From the NCBI GenBank assembly GCA_963575745.1, contig CAUYUJ010014601.1, forward strand, positions 245,501-309,500: a stretch of DNA of 64,000 nucleotides. Reading direction: 5' to 3'. This DNA is from Prorocentrum cordatum. Lineage: Eukaryota > Sar > Dinophyceae > Prorocentrales > Prorocentraceae. A program made the position numbers and the translations under genes. This document shows, piece by piece, positions 1 to 9,504 of this stretch. Position 1 is the stretch's first letter; each line of letters begins with the position of its first letter. The notes under the pieces are model-generated. The model was not told the DNA's origin, did not search any database, and saw nothing but the letters and a program-made list of their open reading frames with translations.

Positions 1-455
1 CTGATCTCGTCAGGGAGTGCAGAGGTCGAGTGCGTGTGTCCGAAGTGGCAGGCACAGGGTGGGGAGGGACCTCGTCCACCACCTGTTCATTCCGACTGGG
101 TGCAGTGCTACGATGCACAAGGAGGGGTTTGCCGAACGGTGTCAAAAGCATGTAGAGGATTGCGGTGCGTCATTGTCAGAGCATGTCACCTCAGGTGGTA
201 CTCACATTCTTGCTGACCTGTTTACGAGCTTGGTCGAGACCACGCGCACAGCACCGTGCCCTCGGATACGGCTGGTGTCCTCAGTGCCCTACGGGGCCAA
301 ATAATGTCCGCTTCCAGGGGCGTAGTACCCGTATGGTTGCAGGATCCTGCTTGAGTGTGCATGACGACGCCATTGAACGTGCACATTGGCCGAGCGTTCG
401 TCCTACGCGAAAGTCTAACAAAAAAACAAATTCAGGAGGAAAAACAACAAAACGG
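1..455. other. No gene recognised
   Basis: I see no recognisable coding region, RNA gene or repeat array here. A short stretch near 283-302 (CCCTACGGGGCCAAATAATG) resembles the core of the minisatellite that starts downstream, so an old degenerate unit may be present. Position 419-455 is A-rich. Confidence 0.4.
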
Positions 456-2170
456 AAACTAGCCTGCCGAAGGGCCCAACCATATGCAGTTGTGAGCACC
501 GTCGTTGTATGCACCGCATTCGGAGGAGTTCCCTACAGGGCCACGAAACGTGTGAGCGGTGTGCAAAAAAAAGTCTGGTGGGCGCATGAGAAAGCAGCCA
601 CTTGGGCCGTCGGTGGAATTCCCGATGGGGCTACGAAACCCGTGAGGGGTGTGCCGAAATAGGTGCGGTGGGCGCATGCGAACGCAGCCACTGGAGCCGT
701 CGGTTGATTTCCCTACGGGGCCGTGAAACGTGTGAGGGGTGTGCCATAATGGGTGCGGGTGACGCATGCGGGCGCTGGCACTGGCGCCTTCGGTGGAGCT
801 CCCTATGGGGCCACGAAACGTGTGACGGGTGTGCCGAAATGGGCGTGGGTGGCGCATGCGGGCGGTGGCACTGGCGCCTTCGGTGTGGCTCCCTATGGGG
901 CCACGAAACGTGTGAGGGTTGTCCGAAATGGGTGTGGGTGACGCATGCGGGCGGTGGCACTGGCGCATTCGGTGGAGCCCCCTATGGGGCCACGAAACGT
1001 GTGAGGGGTGTGCCGACATGGGTGTGGGTGGCGCATGCGGGCGGTGGCACTGAAGCCTTCGGTGGAGCACTTTTTGGGACCACGAAACGTGTGAGGGGTG
1101 TGCCGACATGGGTGTGGGTGACGCATGCGGGCGGTGGCACTGGCGCCTTCGGTGGAGCTATTTCTGGGGCCACGAGACATATGAGGGGTGTGCCGACATT
1201 GGTGTGGGTGACGCATGCGGGCGGTGGCATTGGGGCCTTCGGTGGAGCTCCCTGTGGGGCCACGAAACGTGTGAGGGGTGCGCCGAAATGGGTGTGGGTG
1301 ACGCGTGCGGGAGGGGTACTGTGGCCGGGGCCACGAAACGTATGAGGGGTGTGCCGACATGGGTGTGGGTGACGCATGCGGGCGCTGGCACTGGCGCCTT
1401 CGGTGGAGCTATTTCTGGGGCCACGAGACATGTGAGGGAGGTGCCGAAATTGGTGTGGGTGACGCATGCGGGCGGTGGCACTCGGGCCTTCGGTGGAGCC
1501 CCCCCCCTGATGGGGCCACGAAACGTGTGAGGGGTGTGCCGACATGGGTGTGGGTGACGCATGCGGGCGCTGGCACTGGCGCCTTCGGTGGAGATCCCTA
1601 TGGGGCCACGAAACGTGTGAAGGTTGTCCGAAATGGGTGTGGGTGGCGCATGCGGGCGGTGGCACTGGCGCATTCGGTGGAGCTCCCTATGGGGCCACGA
1701 AACGTGTGAAGATTGTCCGAAATGGGTGTGGGTGACGCATGCGGCCGGTGGCACTGGGGCCCTCGGTGGAGCTCCCTATGGGGCCACGAAACGTGTGATG
1801 GGTGTGCCGAAATGGGTGTGGGTGACGCATGCGGGCGGTGACACCGTGGCCTTCGGTGGAACACTTTTTGGGGCCATGAAACGTGTGAGGGATGTGCCGA
1901 AATCGGTGGGAGTGACGCATGCGGGCGGTGACATTGTGGCCTTCGGTGGAGCTATTTATGGGGCCACGAAACGTGCGAGGGTTGTGCCGACATGGGTGTG
2001 TGTGACGCACGCGGCCGGTGGCAGTGGGGCCTTCGGTGGAGCTCCCTATGGGGCCACCAAATGCTGTACTGGGGTGAAACGCAGGGAGGAAGGAGGAGGG
2101 GGAGGAGGAGGAGTGACACGGGGCGTTGTCTCTTCAAAACGAGGACCCAACACCACAGGATGGTTTGGAA
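456..2170 (+). repeat. Minisatellite element E1 with both end modules
   Basis: About 18 imperfect tandem copies of an 88-92 bp unit lie between about 520 and 2060. Each has the core GAGCTCCCTATGGGGCCACG followed by AAACGTGTGAGGGGTGTGCC. The array is bounded on the left (456-500) by module A, which contains CCCAACCATATGCAGTTGTG, and on the right (about 2061-2170) by a purine-rich stretch and then module B (CTTCAAAACGAGGACCCAAC, then ACCACAGGATGG). The same A-array-B order recurs, inverted, at 39.85-41.34 and 43.41-44.95 kb. All six frames stay open over long distances because the unit lacks stops in several frames, so the long open frames here are not evidence of genes. Confidence 0.85.
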
Positions 2171-2290
2171 ATGATCCTCTCCCAGCCATATGCACAATTA
2201 TGAATATCATCTTCGCCCGCGTTCCCTATGGGGCCACGGATTGCGTGAGGGGCGTGCCGAAATACGTGGCGGGGCACACGGCACGAACGA
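2169..2290 (+). repeat. Solo left module (A) plus one core unit
   Basis: Directly after E1, the sequence AAATGATCCTCTCCCAGCC and then ATATGCACAATTATGAATATC is a diverged copy of module A. It is followed by one unit core (TTCCCTATGGGGCCACGGAT) and the GTGAGGGGCGTGCCGAAAT stretch, after which similarity stops. It looks like the start of a second element of the same family, fused head to tail with E1 and lost after one unit. Confidence 0.6.
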
Positions 2291-2639
2291 AGTCGATAGG
2301 TTTGCTTGCGAGAGACTGAGAGCGGGTGCGTGTGAGCTCGAGTGGGTCCGATTGTGAGTTCATCTGCGAGCGCGTGAGTCTACGTGCATAAATGTCGACG
2401 CCCATGTCGGCACGCCCTTCACGAGGATCGCACCCGCTTCCTCCCCGTGTTTTGCTTGCTGTTGTTTTTCTCTCTGTTTGCCCGCGCGCGCCCATGTCCA
2501 GCCGTTCTGGCCCAGGCGCTTCTGGGCCTGCGACACCAGGATTCAGAGCGGCAGTCGCTGTCGCGGGCTTATATTTCTGGCTCCATGTGCAGTTTCGGGG
2601 GAGCTAAAAAAAAAACCGCAGTTTCCTTAGTTTCCCGCC
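2291..2639. other. No gene recognised
   Basis: Nothing recognisable. It holds a GC-rich stretch and a short A-run at about 2607-2615, just upstream of the LINE remnant. Confidence 0.3.
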
Positions 2640-2699
2640 TCACTCACGAAGGCATCCACGGACGGAGGTGTGGTCCGCAGACCCAAGCAGCCTTTCTGA

Positions 2700-3725
2700 G
2701 GCTGCCAGCAGCGCAGGCCCACGTCCACTTGGGCATGCCGCCTGCGCTGCCGCTGCGGAGCCAAGGCGCCGCCTTCGGTGGTCAGGAAGGCCCCGGCGTT
2801 CGGGGATCAGGCTGCTGGCGGCGGTGGTGGCGGCAGCAGTCGTTGCGGCGTGCGTTTGCCAACTGTGGGGTCCAAGCGGGAGGTTCACATGGAGAAGCAG
2901 CTGGCCGAACTCACCAAGAGGCTCGAGCAGCTCACCGCGTCGCCACCACGGGCTCAGGCAATCAAGGGAGGTGGACAGGCAGCTGACGGGCCCGCCGAGG
3001 ACCCGCTATGAGCCGAGGCAAGCCAGCTCGAGGCGGCAGTCAACGCATGCAAGGGAGAGGATATGGCGCCCGCCAGGAAGTTGCTGGAGCAGCAGCCCAA
3101 GGAGGTGCGCCTGCGCATCGAGAGTAAGAAGCCTGACTTCACGCAGCACAATAACGTGGGGCACAAGCTCAATCGGGCAAGAGCGAAGCTCGCGAAGCTC
3201 AAGGACGAGCTGGTGGAGCACGACAAGGTTGTGGAGCAGATGCAGAAGGATCGCGCAGATTTGGACGCAAAGAGGATTGCGGCGGAGGCTGATTGCGACG
3301 AGTTGCAGAAGCAGCTGGTGGCTTCCCCTCCGCTGGCAGGCGGCGACGATGGGCCTGCGCTGGACGACCTCGGCGCGCCGAAGGAGCTGCTGGGCGGGAA
3401 GGCGTTCATCCAGGCCAGTTCGACACGGAGGCGTTCAGAGAATTTGCTCTTTCGTTCCGCACGTAGGCCGCGAAGGCCAAGGCGATGCCTCGCCATGGCG
3501 GCGGTGCACCTGACGCAGGATCGGCGTCTTCGGCGGCGAGTGGCGCAGGAGACCAGCGACGCGTGCACATGCCTGTGCCCATGGGCGCTGACCTCGACGA
3601 TGCGTTCGCCAACATGTCCGATGCTGATCAGCACTGGGAGAAGCACCAAAAGGGGTAAAAGAGCGATCTTGGACGCGCTCATCTCCGCCAAGGTCGAGCG
3701 CCCTAGAACGACGCAGCTTCGATGA
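2700..3725 (+). pseudogene. LINE ORF1-like protein, coiled coil (broken)
   Basis: ORF1 proteins of LINEs bind their own RNA. Here one frame runs from about 2700 and shows a Cys-containing stretch (CRLRCRCGAKAP), a Gly/Ser linker, then a Lys/Glu-rich heptad region from about 2880 to 3330 (KQLAELTKRLEQLT; later KLNRARAKLAKLKDELVEHD and DRADLDAKRIAAEADCDELQ), which is clearly coiled coil. A TGA at 3009-3011 interrupts the frame. After about 3410 the similarity to LINE ORF1 tails moves to another frame (VHMPVPMGADLDDAFANMSD at about 3565-3625), so a frameshift is likely. The Cys stretch resembles the N-terminal zinc-finger region of dinoflagellate LINE ORF1 proteins, but pairing of the cysteines is unclear. 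Confidence 0.6.
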
Positions 3726-4079
3726 AAAATCGCTCGAGTGCGCTGGCAGGGGCGAGCTGTATCGCGGCGGTCAATGCTATGAGACCCCAAAGCCGGTGTG
3801 GAAAATGTCCGAGGTGAGTCTGACGCGGCGACGGCCGTTGGATCACACTCATCGCGAGAGGATGGCGGTCTGTTTTCTGTTGCAGCACTTGCGAAGCACC
3901 AGCGCAGGCGGGCTGCGAGCCACGCCGCCAGGCAGCACGATCGGTTTCTGCGACCCGCAAGGTGAGGAGTCGACGGCAGTGCACGTTGCACCTGCCCCTC
4001 GCTGCGCGGGTTCCAAGATGTCTGCCCATGGCGCAGGCCGCCCGCCAGTTCCCGCCGCCCCCGCTGAAGGTGATTCGGT

Positions 4080-4770
4080 CGCGCATGTCTTCGGATGTTA
4101 TAACGGGAACAGCTGGGGCAGGAGATTGGGGTGGACGAGGAGAGACACGCTGGCGCGGTTGGCACCGCCGAGAGCACGGGTTGGAATATGCTGCGCGCGC
4201 CTGCCGCACCCTGTGAGAATGGGCATTTCTCTGCTGGAGTGGCGATCTCTGCGCGGACCGCGATCGGATTGAGATGGCCGGTGCACGTGTCCATGGGCAT
4301 CATTGTGCCGCATTGTTTTTGTTTGCTGAGGTTGGCCTCTCAGGCTGGCCACCATTTCTCGCAGGCAGTGCGCGCGCACATTGGGGGGGGGTCGAGTCAG
4401 AGGAACAGCCGCATACTCAGCGAGGCTGGGCAGGATGGGGGGAAGACATCTCGCTTTGTTAGGTGCTGAGTGGAACTTTGGTATTGCGCGCTTGGAGATG
4501 TCGGGCATGCCGCGCAAGGCGGGCACGCTCATCCCACAGCCCCCGGCGGGGACCTGCGCGACGCCGCAGGCCAACGCCACGATCGATTATTTGGTTGGCC
4601 TCGGCGGCCTTCAGCAAGCCGGCGCAGCAAGTTACCGACGCGACGACTTGGGCCGAGAGGACCCATCGCCCAGTTCAGCTGCACCGCAGGCCAGGGGCTG
4701 CGAAGTCGCACCAGCTGGTATACACCAGCCCCCAGAGGCCCCCCACGGACCTCCCCCGCGGGCCCTCGAC
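4080..4770 (+). pseudogene. LINE AP-endonuclease domain (broken)
   Basis: The endonuclease/exonuclease/phosphatase domain of LINEs nicks target DNA to prime reverse transcription. Its landmarks survive in different frames: YNGNSWG near 4100 (family N-terminal Asn motif), HREHGLEYAARA near 4170-4205 (the QEHxL-type Glu motif), GHFSAGVAISARTAIGLRWP near 4222-4281 (the conserved Gly-Val-Ala strand), ATIDYLVGL near 4575-4601 (IDY motif) and THRPVQL near 4660-4680 (the terminal SDHxPV-type His motif). At least two frameshifts separate them. The middle DxN motif is not found. Order and spacing fit the family, so I am fairly sure of the domain and sure that it is non-functional. Confidence 0.65.
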
Positions 4771-4779
4771 AGAGCCCTT

Positions 4780-6600
4780 AGATAGGACGCTGCCCAGAGC
4801 GATTGCCGAGAAGGCCAACCTCGTCGCCAACTCCCATGATGTTGCCACGGCGCGGGGCGCGCTGGACGAAGCTTGGGAAGCTTTCTCGGATGCGATGGAG
4901 CTCGGACTGGAAAGTTGGCTGGACGCCCCTATTAAGCGCAAAGGGAGAAAGGGTTTGCCTCTCGTTACCCGCTGGGCGCCGGTGCTCCAGCCTCCCCAGC
5001 GCAAGGAGGAGGGCGAGGTGCGCGTCTGGGTCGGTTGGGTCTGGCTCCAATAGAATACGAAGGATCTTCCTAGCACGAACCAGAGGATCGCGAGGATCGC
5101 GGTGCAGATGAGCGCGATGGTCGATCAGACCGAAGTCTAAGCTGCGCGTCATTTGCTTGATATTGTTTCCCTGCCCTTCGACACCGAAGGGATTTCGCTT
5201 GTTCTGGACCTCGCAGTCACGAAGGCCCGCCAGGTGATGGCCAAGTGGCCCGTGCACCTTGCTGGGCTTGCAGACTGGGTCGGCCAGTTCGCCGAGCTGC
5301 TGGCGGAGCGGGGGGGGGACTTTTCGGAGGCGAGGGGGGGGCTGGACGGGAAGGAAAGCAAGGGGTGGGACCAATGGCAAGCAGAAGCCCTCGCAGGCTC
5401 TGCGCGCAAGATGCATCGACTGACCCGTCTCAGGAACAAGTGGGAGCCCAACGGCGTTCACGTCCGATCCGCGTTTGTCACTGGCCCTGGAGGCCGACGT
5501 CCTGGGGCGTTTTTGGAATACTACCACGACGCTGCCGACTGTTGAGGCCCCCGATAGGAACTGTTTTGCTAGGCTGCGCGCGGAGGACATCCGCTCGACC
5601 GCCAGGGTTTTCTCGCCGCGCGCAGCGCGTTCCCTGGACGGGGCGCTCGCGCGACAGGTCGCGCGCTTGACCGACGATGGGTTGGACAGCCTGGCGTACA
5701 TTTCTCAGATTACGAGAAGTTGGGGCTGCACCTCAGGGCACTGCATTGGATGCTGTTCCCCCTCCTCGAGAAAACCCATGGAGGACTGCGACCCATCCTC
5801 TTGCGCGCTGCCCCCGTTCGTTTGCGGGGGCAACTCAGGAGGCCCCACCGCGCGGCCACCTCTGACCAACACCCTCGTAAGCACTGGGCTTTCGGGGCGG
5901 GCAAGTCGGCGGAGGCATGCGTCGGGGGCCACGCGGTCAAGGCGGAAGCCAAGGTGGAAGAAGGGGGCGTCGCGGCCGGTTTCTCTTGGGGCGGCACCAA
6001 GTACTACTAAAGTTTCGATCTCGCGACGCTGAGGAGGAGGGCCCTGGATGCTGGGCTCGAGCTCATCATCGCCACGGTTGCGTTTAATTTATGGGGCGGC
6101 CCGCAGATTCTGCGGTTGGGGGCGGGCCACAGCACTGCCAGCTCGCATGCCGCCGGCGGCCTGCCAGCTGGATCTCGCTTCAACGATATGTCTCCGAAGG
6201 CGCGCGCGACGCAGCTTTTTGACGGCCTTGTGCGTCGCCGCCCGAGGGCGGTTCTTTCGCCGCACATTGATGGGGGCACTGTCAGATGCTATGGCCAGCA
6301 GGGAGATGTCCTCAAAGCCCTCGGAGATGCTGCGGTCGATTTGCACCGAATCTTCACTCAGGAGCTGGGAGCCAGCCTCGCCCCTGACAAGCCGATAACT
6401 TTTGCCCCGGATCAAGTGGCTGCGCGTCGCCTAGTGGGTCGCCTCAGCACACTGGCGGGGCAAGTGGGAACGCGCGCGACCCCCCTCGGCTGTGATTTGG
6501 CGCCCAGGGGGGGGCGGGAGCAAGAATGGGCACCTCGCGAAACGTCTGAGGAGGCCGATGGACATGATTAGGAGGCACCGCGTCCTCAAGCGATGCCAGA
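4780..6600 (+). pseudogene. LINE reverse transcriptase domain (broken, YxDD mutated)
   Basis: One frame carries most of the RT region from about 4660 to 6570, with stops at 5051, 5141 and 6008. Visible parts are the linker between endonuclease and RT, the pre-RT segment ARKMHRLTRLRNKWEPNGVH (about 5400-5460), FGAGKSAEACVGGHAVKAEA (about 5891-5950), a WDGTKYY-like stretch (SWGGTKYY, 5985-6007), GGLPAGSRF (motif B position, about 6150) and SPHIDGGTVRCYGQ at about 6256-6297, where the catalytic YVDD/YIDD box should be. Reading HIDGG removes the second catalytic Asp. Downstream GASLAPDKPITFAP and PLGCDLAPRG match motifs D and E of this family. This is a dead RT. Confidence 0.65.
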
Positions 6601-7340
6601 GGGCCCTCCCCAGGAACCGAGGTAGGATTGGCAGGGTTTACACTGCGGGGGCGAAACCAGCCCTCACCTTCGGAGACGCGATCGTCGGCGTGACGGGCGG
6701 AGAACTGAAGCGCGCGGAGCGAGCTCCTTTCTTTTCACACCCCTCGGCACGCAGGTGCATCTACGCGGGCAAAGATCGCGCTCGTTGGAGATCCTCTTTT
6801 GAGGAGCACGGTCGCCCCAGCAGTTGCATGGGCCCAGACGGCGCGGATCGCTGTCACGAGGCCCAGCGCCGCGCACTTCTCGGTCATGGACCTGCGCGCG
6901 ATGTGGAGGGCGGTGGACAGGGGGGGACTCAGGTGGGCTAATCACGGGGACCCGTCAGCAGGAAGCACTGTTCCTTAGGTCGAATGTTGCGCTGAATCGC
7001 CCCTTGATTGGGTCGGCGATGAGGGAATCGAGCAAAGCCTTGTGTACGCCACCCCATCCATGGCTGCAAGTTTGTTGGAAAGCGGCGCCCAGCGTTTTCA
7101 TGGGAGCCCTGGCGGCCAAATTTGATGGGGGCCCAGGGGCCAGAGTTTGCGTGGAGCCCGCTCGTTGGCTCGTGGACCCTCGGACCAAGGGGATAGGCCT
7201 CACTGTTCAAAGACAGTGCCTGGTCAGGTGTGCTTTCTGCGAAGGCTCGTGGACCGAGGGCCGAGCGGTTAAGGTTGGCGACTCAGGTCTTGGCCTGTGC
7301 CCATTGCGTCAGAAGCCTGGTGCTGTAGGACACAGCTTGT
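6600..7340 (+). pseudogene. LINE RT thumb / cysteine-rich linker remnant
   Basis: After the RT core, RVYTAGAKPALTFGDAIVGV (about 6635-6694) followed by GGELKRAER matches the thumb segment found after RT in dinoflagellate LINEs. Further on, WRAVDRGGLRWAN-type sequence around 6906-6940 and a Cys-containing stretch around 7218-7310 (QCLVRCAFCEGSW, then LCPL) sit where a CCHC-type finger lies before the RNase H domain. Frames change at least twice. Identification is by order and partial motif match only. Confidence 0.45.
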
Positions 7341-7549
7341 AGCAGTGCCAGCATGGAGAGGTGGTCAAGGCGAGGGGCTCGCTCAAGCTGCCCAGCCAGT
7401 TGTGTCAGAGTGCGCTAGCTGGCGATTTTCACACGCATGGAGGCCCGAGGATGGAGCATCCCATTAGCTGTTGGCCTGCCGTTAGCGATGAGCACGCGCC
7501 CGGACTTTAGGGTGAAAATGGGAGCGAGGTTCAGTGGAGTCAATTCGAC

Positions 7550-8125
7550 ACCAAAGGACTGTTGCAGGCGGGGGGTGGGTCTTGTATACCTCATACCATC
7601 CGCGCGTTGTCTATGGCGGCGTGCTCTTCGGTCTTTTTCAACGAGCAGGGAGAACATGCGTACATTGCGAGAGGATCTGCTTAGCCATCGCCCCCGCATA
7701 CGAGCCAGGCCGCAGAACAGCTGCTGCTTGCTTTGCTGCCCATTTTCGTGCCTGGTGTTTCTGCGACGTGCTACAGCGATTGCAGGCATGCGGCTAGCTC
7801 CACAATAAGATCCCGTTGGAACAGTTGGCCCCCGAACGACGCCATGGGGGACTTCGGAGAGGCCCCCGGTTGCATACGAAGAATCAGAAGTATGCCCCAG
7901 CTGTTAACACGCCTGCTCATAGGAAGCTGGAGGATATAGATACACTGCCGCAGCCCAAGCGCAGCATAGGTCAGGCTAACTGGAGGGTGGATCTCGAGGC
8001 CAAGACGGCGATCGAGGTCCACCCTAGGCCGTCTGAGGCTGAATGTAAGCAGCTCCAGCATGTCGTGTCTCAGGTAGAATGGGCGGCCAGAGCGGCCGCT
8101 GCTGTTTTGCCGCATTTCCCAAGGG
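7550..8125 (+). pseudogene. LINE RNase H domain (broken)
   Basis: RNase H removes the RNA strand during element replication. The segment VLYTSYHP (about 7579-7602) stands where the first strand with the catalytic Asp (VYTDGS) should be, HTSQAAEQLLLALL around 7700-7740 carries the catalytic Glu in the usual AAE context, and QANWRVDLEAKTA around 7975-8012 carries the last Asp (the family has AN.RVDxxAK). The frames differ between these parts and the first Asp appears lost. The following segment QLQHVVSQVEWAARAAAAVL (about 8051-8110) continues in the same frame as the last motif. Confidence 0.55.
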
Positions 8126-8705
8126 CCCCCCACCAGAGGCCCCCTGAGGGACCCCGTTCTAGGAAGACGTTCGACGAGGCGACGCCTCGGCATTCCTGGG
8201 AGCCCGCGCTGCGGGGCTACCGTTGCGCTCAGTGTCTTGGTCGTTATTCAGGACAGACCCGAGATGGGCTGCGGAGGCTTCTAGAGCGCGTGGCCGAGAT
8301 GCTCGTTTCCGCTCCTGAGAATGGCCGCGAGCTCGCTGGCACGCAAGTTGGCGACGAAAAGGCCCCACTGCTGTTCTACCTCGCGCGCGGGGCCTACTCG
8401 CAGCACGAGATTCGGCAGTTGGCGGCAATCCGCAAGCCAGGGAGTGTTCGCCGCGGGCCGCAGGTGCTGCCCCGCTTGCGCCGCGGCCCGCGCCCGCTGC
8501 GCAACGCCCCAGTTTCGCGCGCTGAGCCAGACGAGCAGGTTGGGCGCCGAGAGGCCACCGTTTTTCTGGAGGTCGCTGGGCGCGGCGCTCTCCATGCTCG
8601 GGCGCCACGCCGCGCCCTCCGCCGCTCCGCCGCCGTGCTCGGGCGCCACCCGCGCCCGCGCTGCGGCGCGAGAGGCGGCGAGCAGGTCGCGCTGAGCGGC
8701 TGAAT
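8126..8705 (+). pseudogene. LINE C-terminal domain remnant
   Basis: The sequence SWEPALRGYRCAQCLGRY near 8190-8245, with a CxxC pair, followed by APLLFYLARGAYSQHEIRQL near 8362-8420, matches the Cys-rich C-terminal region that follows RNase H in dinoflagellate LINE proteins (usually with an LFCxxCGAY motif; here the cysteines of the second motif are gone). The frame closes at the TGA at about 8701. The domain has no function known to me. Confidence 0.45.
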
Positions 8706-8730
8706 TGTCGCACCGGTCGGGCAACGGCGC

Positions 8731-8768
8731 CCCCCCCCCCCCCCGGACCCCCCAAAAAAGAAGAAGCA

Positions 8769-8799
<31 letters not shown>

Positions 8800-8812
8800 A
8801 AGAGAAACAAAA
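8731..8812. repeat. Poly-C run and (AAG)n tail of the LINE
   Basis: A run of about 16 C is followed by CCCCAAAAAAG and about 15 AAG triplets (8757-8803). It abuts the end of the LINE coding remnant and is probably its 3' tail or a microsatellite grown from it. Confidence 0.7.
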
Positions 8813-8815
8813 AAA

Positions 8816-9140
8816 CGCACCCATGTCCCAGGCCGCGGGCGCGGCGCCGCACGGGGCCCCCGCGACGCGCGCCGGTCGCCCCGAAGGGGCCCCGGCGACG
8901 CGCGCGGGCCGCCCGCCGCGCAGAGCAGAGAGAGCTAGCAGGCCGGCTGATGGAGGGCAAGTCTCTTCTGGCCGCCGGGCAGAGCGACGACGGGGGCGAG
9001 CGAGGCGCAGGGCAGAGCGCAGCGCGGAACCCCCGCGACGCGCGCGGGTCGGCCCGAGAGGGCCCCGGCGACGCGCACGGGTCGCCCGCGGCGCGAGGCC
9101 AAACAGTCAGACCGCCGAGAGACGGCGAGCCTCGGGCGGG
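8816..9140. repeat. GC-rich short repeats, no gene recognised
   Basis: A motif of the type CCCGCGACGCGCGCGGGTCG recurs about four times (near 8858, 8890, 9030 and 9065) within very GC-rich sequence. No gene is visible. Confidence 0.45.
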
Positions 9141-9152
9141 TCACTCCCCAGG

Positions 9153-9488
9153 TCAAGCCTCGCAGATAAAATCGGTGAATCCCAGCTCCCTGGCGAGGGC
9201 CGTCGCCCCCCTTCTGCGCCGTTTCGTGCGCGCAGCAATTTGCCCCAGCTGCTTCCGCAAGCACCCCCGCGGCCCTGCCAGGAAGAACTCGATGCGCGGC
9301 GCCCGCATGAGCCGGAGGTCCTCGTGGCGCGTGGCGCGCGAGAGCAGCGCGTAGAGCTCCAGCCAACAGTCCTCGCCCTCCTTCTTGCCATTCCCCACCT
9401 CGTGGCGGCCGCAGTCCAGGATCACGCTTGGGCGATGTCGGCCGAGGGAGCAGCGCGCCGGACAGCCGACGGCAGGGCGAGAGTCCAC
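9153..9488 (-). pseudogene. Helicase-like C-terminal fragment
   Basis: A minus-strand frame of about 110 residues contains PSVILDCGRHEVGNGKKEGE followed by DCWLELYALLSRATRHEDLR, LMRAPRIEFFLAGP and ARELGFTDFI before a TGA at 9153-9155. The LYALLSRAT core matches motif VI of superfamily 1 helicases (usually YVALSRA), which contacts ATP through the Arg, and the downstream RAP..FL..GP pattern fits a dinoflagellate helicase-like family I recall. Nothing upstream (motifs I-V) is visible because the second minisatellite element begins just beyond, so this is a 3' fragment or the last exon of a gene. The product could also be an unrelated protein; no search was possible. Confidence 0.4.
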
Positions 9489-9504
9489 GGGACCGAGAGA
9501 AATA

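Larger units (their letters stand above)
2640..8815 (+). mobile_element. Degenerate dinoflagellate LINE (non-LTR retrotransposon)
   Basis: Read along the plus strand, remnants of a complete LINE follow one another in the expected order: an ORF1-type coiled coil (2.70-3.72 kb), an AP-type endonuclease (about 4.08-4.77 kb), reverse transcriptase (about 4.8-6.6 kb), a thumb/linker region, RNase H (about 7.55-8.12 kb) and a C-terminal domain, ending in a poly-C run and an (AAG)n tail. Many stops and frameshifts break it, and the RT catalytic box is mutated, so it cannot be active. The assignment rests on motif order and remembered family patterns; no database search was possible. The left edge is uncertain. 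No target-site duplication was identified. Confidence 0.75.
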
